Shown: piece by piece, positions 6,194 to 9,375 of the stretch | Layout of the letters: every line of letters begins with the position of its first letter | How positions within the stretch are numbered: position 1 is the stretch's first letter | DNA from: Promethearchaeota archaeon | Lineage (GTDB): Archaea > Asgardarchaeota > Lokiarchaeia > Sigynarchaeales > SOKP01 | Assembly (NCBI GenBank): GCA_004524425.1 | Contig: SDNN01000108.1 | Coordinates: 1 to 9,375 of the forward strand | Length of the DNA stretch: 9,375 nt | Direction of reading: 5' to 3' | The notes under the pieces: generated by a model | What the model was told of the DNA's origin: nothing | What the model saw: the letters and a program-made list of their open reading frames with translations, nothing else | Database searches by the model: none | Translations under genes and position numbers: made by a program

Positions 6194-6563
6194 TTTTCAT
6201 CAAAAGGATTTGTTTAATATTAATTAAGATCAATATAGTTAATTACTTTTATTTATTTTTCCAATAACAAGTTGTAGACACAAAAAGATTCAAAATTTTA
6301 CCCAATTTTCTATTTGTGGTAAAAATTAATCATTATAATTGTTTTAAAAAGAGTTTTTGTTGAAAATTTTTTGTTTAGTCTCAAAAAATTATAAAAAAGC
6401 ATTCCATTATGTGTAAAATTAAATCTTAGATATTGATTTGTAAGGAAATTATTGATCTAATTTGGCAAATATGGGAAGTCAAATAAGTTTCTCTTCACTA
6501 TTTAATGTTTGAATTTGTTAGATATTTCAGAATGATTTTATCTAACACGATTTCCATTATTTT
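6194..6563. other. Intergenic spacer, 370 bp, no gene seen
   Basis: AT-rich DNA lies between the start of the small helical protein and the stop of the kinase. It contains the A/T box of the small gene (6213-6223), a weak 7-bp inverted repeat TTTTACC/GGTAAAA (6296-6302 and 6318-6324) with a 15-nt loop, and the stronger stem-loop at 6516-6547. I see no tRNA or coding stretch of use. Confidence 0.5.
6516..6547 (-). terminator. Stem-loop just downstream of the kinase gene
   Basis: A perfect 9-bp inverted repeat (TGTTAGATA at 6516-6524 and TATCTAACA at 6539-6547) encloses a 14-nt loop and begins 17 nt after the kinase stop. On the minus strand it is not followed by a clear T run, so it may protect or end the mRNA rather than act as a classical terminator. 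It could also be a protein-binding site. Confidence 0.35.
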
Positions 6564-9375
6564 TTAGGAATTACTTAATGGTAAAGAAAAATAGAAAATA
6601 GTTCCCTTGTTTCGTCCCTCTGATTTAAACCAAATTTTGCCTCCATGCAATTCCACGATTTTTTTTGATATGTATAAACCTAGTCCGGATCCTTCAGTAA
6701 CTACATCATATCCTTGACCAAATCTTTCAATTTTACCAAATTTTTTGAATACTTGATTTATTTCATCCTCAGTAAATCCAATACCAGAATCTTCAATAGA
6801 AATAATTATTTCATTCTGTTTTGTTTCAGTTCGAATTTCAATATTTCCATTTGGAGGGGTATATTTGATTGCATTCACTAAGAGATTGTTGATTACGTGA
6901 TGCATTTGATCATGATCAAAATTCGTATATATATCTTCTTGGATTAATTTAGAAACGTGATGATTTCTTAATTTAGTGAAAGCTTCTAGTTCTTTCACAC
7001 ATCTTTTAATTAATGATGATAAATCGTTTTTAGATTTATTCAACTCCATCGAACCAGTTTCTAAATCCGCTGTTTTTAATATTGCTTCAATGAGTTCTTC
7101 GAGGCGAATTGCTCCCTTTTTAATCTCTTCTATTAAAAACATCGCATTTTTATTTAGTTGCTCTTTATTCTTTAACAACAACAATTCTACATATCCTTTA
7201 ATGGCCATCATTGGAGTTTTTAGCTCGTGAGACATCCTTGTAAGCAATTCGGATTTTAATTTATTCAAATTTCTTAGCTCGCGTTCAATTTCTTTAATTT
7301 TAGTTATATCTCTTACTATTGCTTGACTAATTATCTTATTACCATAAGGTACCGGACTTAATGAAACTTCAGCATCAAATGGAATTCCATTCTTTTTAAG
7401 ATGTTTCCAATAAAACCTTTTTGATTTTCCATCTTTGGTTTCTTTTCGAATCTTAATTGCCATTGCTTTCGAGCTTGATCCGTCAGGTTGAGTTGGGGGA
7501 GAAAGTTTCCAAATGGGCAATCCAATAATCTCATATTTATTTTCAAAGCCAAACATTCTGAGAGTCTTTTCATTACATTCGATAATTCTTGATTCTTCCA
7601 AGAGATAAATAGCATCATTGGCTTCTTCAAATAACGTGCGGTATTTTTCCTCAGACTCCTTTAAAGCTTGTTCAGCTTTTTTATTTTCTGTAATGTCTTG
7701 AATAATTGATTGGATGACGATTTGGTTCTCAATTTTTAGAAGCGATGTGTGGATAAGAATCCAAAATTTGTCTCCACTTCTTCTAATTAATTCAAGTTCC
7801 ACTATTTCTTGCGCTTTTTTTTCATCAGCTACGTTTTTAAACATATTTTTTACTATGTCGACTTTTTCATCATTTTTCAGTTTTACAAACCCAAGAATAT
7901 TCTTCCCTATAAACTCCTCCTTATTATGGGTTATAAAGATTTTTTCTATTATCTTATTACAGTCAATAACATTACCTTGTAAATCAAATAAAATAATCCC
8001 ATAAGAAGAATTCTCAAAGAGGTGCCGATATTTTTTTTCCGAATTCTTTAATTTTTGTTCTGCTTTTATTTTTTGAGTAATATCAATTTGAGTTACTAAA
8101 TCTGCAGGTTTACCATCATAGTTAATTGTTTTGGAAAAATTATCTACCCAGAATTTTTCACCTGATTTATTTATTGCTCTAATTTGATATCTCTGAATTG
8201 CGTTATCAAGGTTTTGCTGTTTTATTCGAGCTTGTTTCAATAAGAAGTCATATTCCTCTGGAGAAAATAATTTAAGAAATTCTAGAGCTTTCCACGATAA
8301 TATTTCTTCAACAGAATAACCATACATGTTAGCCATTCTTTCATTAACGTATTTAATTACATCATCTTGGAGCACGGCTATACCCATTTGTGATTCTTCA
8401 GTAATGGTTCTAAATTTTTCCTCTGATTCCTTTAAGGCGAGTTCAATTTTCTTGCGTTCATCCACATCTTGTATGATGACTTGTATTATATTAATTCCTT
8501 CAACTTCTATGACAGAAGCACGAATTTCCATCCATTTTTTAATATCGTTTTTATCTCCAACCTGAAATTCAATTGGATCAAAAAAACCTTTAGCTAACAC
8601 TCCATTATAAATAGTTTTATAAAGAGATATGCTTTTTGATGAGAAGTTTTTAATTTCTCTAAAATCTTTTCCAATCAAATCTTCTCTCTTATATCCAAAA
8701 TATTCTAAAAACGGAGTGTTTACTTCTAAAAAGATTCCGCTGTAGTCCAACAATAAAATCTTATTTGGAGATTTCTCAAAAAGATGGCGGTATCGTTCTT
8801 TAGATGCCTTTAATAACTTTTGAGTTCGTTTTCTTTCAGTAATGTTTCTAGAAATAATTAAAGCCTTTTCTTCTCCATTGTTGTCAATAAAGATCTTTCC
8901 TTTTGCTTCAATCCAAACCCAATGACCTTTTTTATGCTTGAATCTTACTTCTGCCGAACCATGGCCGGACTCAAATCCTTTTTTTAACCTATTAGCTGCA
9001 CTATTCACGTCTTCTGGATGAATGTAGTCCAATGCACATTCTCCAATTAAATCATCTTTTTCATAGCCCAATGTTTGGAGAAATGTCTCTTCATTAAGAT
9101 ATTCATATTCAAATTTTTTATTTAAGACTCCAATTAAATCATTCGCGTTCTCCGAAATTAGTCTATATTTTTCTTCTGATTCCCTTAATGCTTGCTCTGC
9201 CCTTTTTCGCTCATCAATGTTCCTTGAAATGAATAAATACTTTTGATTGCCATTCTCATCTTTAAATAATTTAACTTTTATTTCAAACCATATATAATGT
9301 CCGTCCTTATGTCTAACTCTTGATTCATGAATACCTTCTCCAATCTTAAATGCTTTTCTCATAAAACGACGAACA
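6564..9375 (-). CDS. Multi-PAS sensor histidine kinase, 5' end beyond the window
   Basis: This is a soluble sensor kinase. The frame is open to the right edge; the ATG at 9362 lies inside a PAS domain, so it is not the start and the gene is cut. At least 936 residues are visible. Numbered from that ATG, the domains are the end of one PAS (1-51), five full PAS/PAC units (about 66-176, 190-301, 314-429, 443-558, 572-688), HisKA (about 697-765) with the phospho-acceptor H712 in SHELKTP, and HATPase_c (about 815-930). The last shows the N box NNLLVNAIKYT (N830), the G1 box DSGIGF (D858) and the G2 box GSGLGLYISKKIV (891-903). No membrane helix and no receiver domain are seen, so it should pass phosphate to a separate regulator not present here. 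The PAS ligands cannot be told; no haem or flavin signature is evident. Confidence 0.93.
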   Translation of the reverse strand, partial: VRRFMRKAFKIGEGIHESRVRHKDGHYIWFEIKVKLFKDENGNQKYLFISRNIDERKRAEQALRESEEKYRLISENANDLIGVLNKKFEYEYLNEETFLQTLGYEKDDLIGECALDYIHPEDVNSAANRLKKGFESGHGSAEVRFKHKKGHWVWIEAKGKIFIDNNGEEKALIISRNITERKRTQKLLKASKERYRHLFEKSPNKILLLDYSGIFLEVNTPFLEYFGYKREDLIGKDFREIKNFSSKSISLYKTIYNGVLAKGFFDPIEFQVGDKNDIKKWMEIRASVIEVEGINIIQVIIQDVDERKKIELALKESEEKFRTITEESQMGIAVLQDDVIKYVNERMANMYGYSVEEILSWKALEFLKLFSPEEYDFLLKQARIKQQNLDNAIQRYQIRAINKSGEKFWVDNFSKTINYDGKPADLVTQIDITQKIKAEQKLKNSEKKYRHLFENSSYGIILFDLQGNVIDCNKIIEKIFITHNKEEFIGKNILGFVKLKNDEKVDIVKNMFKNVADEKKAQEIVELELIRRSGDKFWILIHTSLLKIENQIVIQSIIQDITENKKAEQALKESEEKYRTLFEEANDAIYLLEESRIIECNEKTLRMFGFENKYEIIGLPIWKLSPPTQPDGSSSKAMAIKIRKETKDGKSKRFYWKHLKKNGIPFDAEVSLSPVPYGNKIISQAIVRDITKIKEIERELRNLNKLKSELLTRMSHELKTPMMAIKGYVELLLLKNKEQLNKNAMFLIEEIKKGAIRLEELIEAILKTADLETGSMELNKSKNDLSSLIKRCVKELEAFTKLRNHHVSKLIQEDIYTNFDHDQMHHVINNLLVNAIKYTPPNGNIEIRTETKQNEIIISIEDSGIGFTEDEINQVFKKFGKIERFGQGYDVVTEGSGLGLYISKKIVELHGGKIWFKSEGRNKGTIFYFSLPLSNS
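7638..9212 (-). repeat. Recurring PAS-to-PAS linker within the kinase
   Basis: A ~17-residue coiled-coil linker of the type ERKRAEQALRESEEKYR recurs five times, at nucleotides 9162-9212, 8787-8837, 8409-8459, 8025-8075 and 7638-7688. The spacing is about 125-129 codons. The similarity is visible at the DNA level too, which points to growth of the array by internal duplication. Confidence 0.7.

Noticed and set aside
6296..6324. Inverted repeat TTTTACC/GGTAAAA as a riboswitch or terminator
   Set aside because: It is only 7 bp, mostly A/T, with a 15-nt loop and no gene end or start at a fitting distance; expected by chance in this spacer.
7358..7630. A second minus-strand frame of 90 codons inside the kinase
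   Set aside because: It lies entirely within the PAS-6 coding region in another frame; the kinase frame carries the conserved motifs.
1..9375. tRNA, rRNA, CRISPR, insertion sequence or prophage elements
   Set aside because: No GC-rich cloverleaf segment, regularly spaced direct repeats, transposase or integrase motifs were found on either strand.

Overview
The window is AT-rich, densely coded, and has no rRNA, tRNA, CRISPR array or insertion sequence that I can see. Several features point to an archaeon, most likely an Asgard (Lokiarchaeia-like) lineage. These are TATA-like boxes about 25 nt upstream of several start codons with no clear Shine-Dalgarno sites (leaderless style), T-tract ends in place of classical hairpin terminators, a small longin/roadblock-like protein, an Eis-like acetyltransferase with a lipid-carrier-type C-terminus, a UroD/MtaA-like protein, and a soluble kinase with many PAS domains. 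The assignment is inference; no phylogenetic marker gene lies in the window.

Left part (1-4175), metabolic. The 3' end of an unrecognised plus-strand gene enters from the left edge (2-424). Its stop codon overlaps, tail to tail, the stop of a minus-strand GNAT acetyltransferase (421-1689). Upstream of that, 58 bp away on the same strand, is a UroD/MtaA-like methyltransferase-fold protein (1748-2908). A 94-bp divergent promoter region separates it from a plus-strand class I PLP aminotransferase (3003-4175) with all the expected active-site residues.

Right part (4230-9375), signalling. A methyl-accepting-chemotaxis-type signalling protein (minus, 4230-4901) has an open, membrane-helix-like reading frame continuing upstream to 5102 with no ordinary start codon. 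A 378-bp stretch then leads to a plus-strand longin-like small protein (TTG start, 5481-5894), which faces a minus-strand 82-residue helical protein (5945-6193). After a 370-bp spacer comes a large PAS-array histidine kinase (6564 to the right edge, minus). It has at least five complete PAS domains plus one cut by the edge, and its 5' end is outside the window.

How they relate. The acetyltransferase and the UroD-like gene may be co-transcribed, although the former has its own TATA-like box. The signalling genes do not form one operon, and none of the expected partners (CheA, CheW, CheR, CheB, response regulators) is present here. The main points for a second look are the broken-looking 5' end of the receptor gene, the lost zinc ligands in the UroD/MtaA-like protein, and the longin-like protein placed between two sensory genes.
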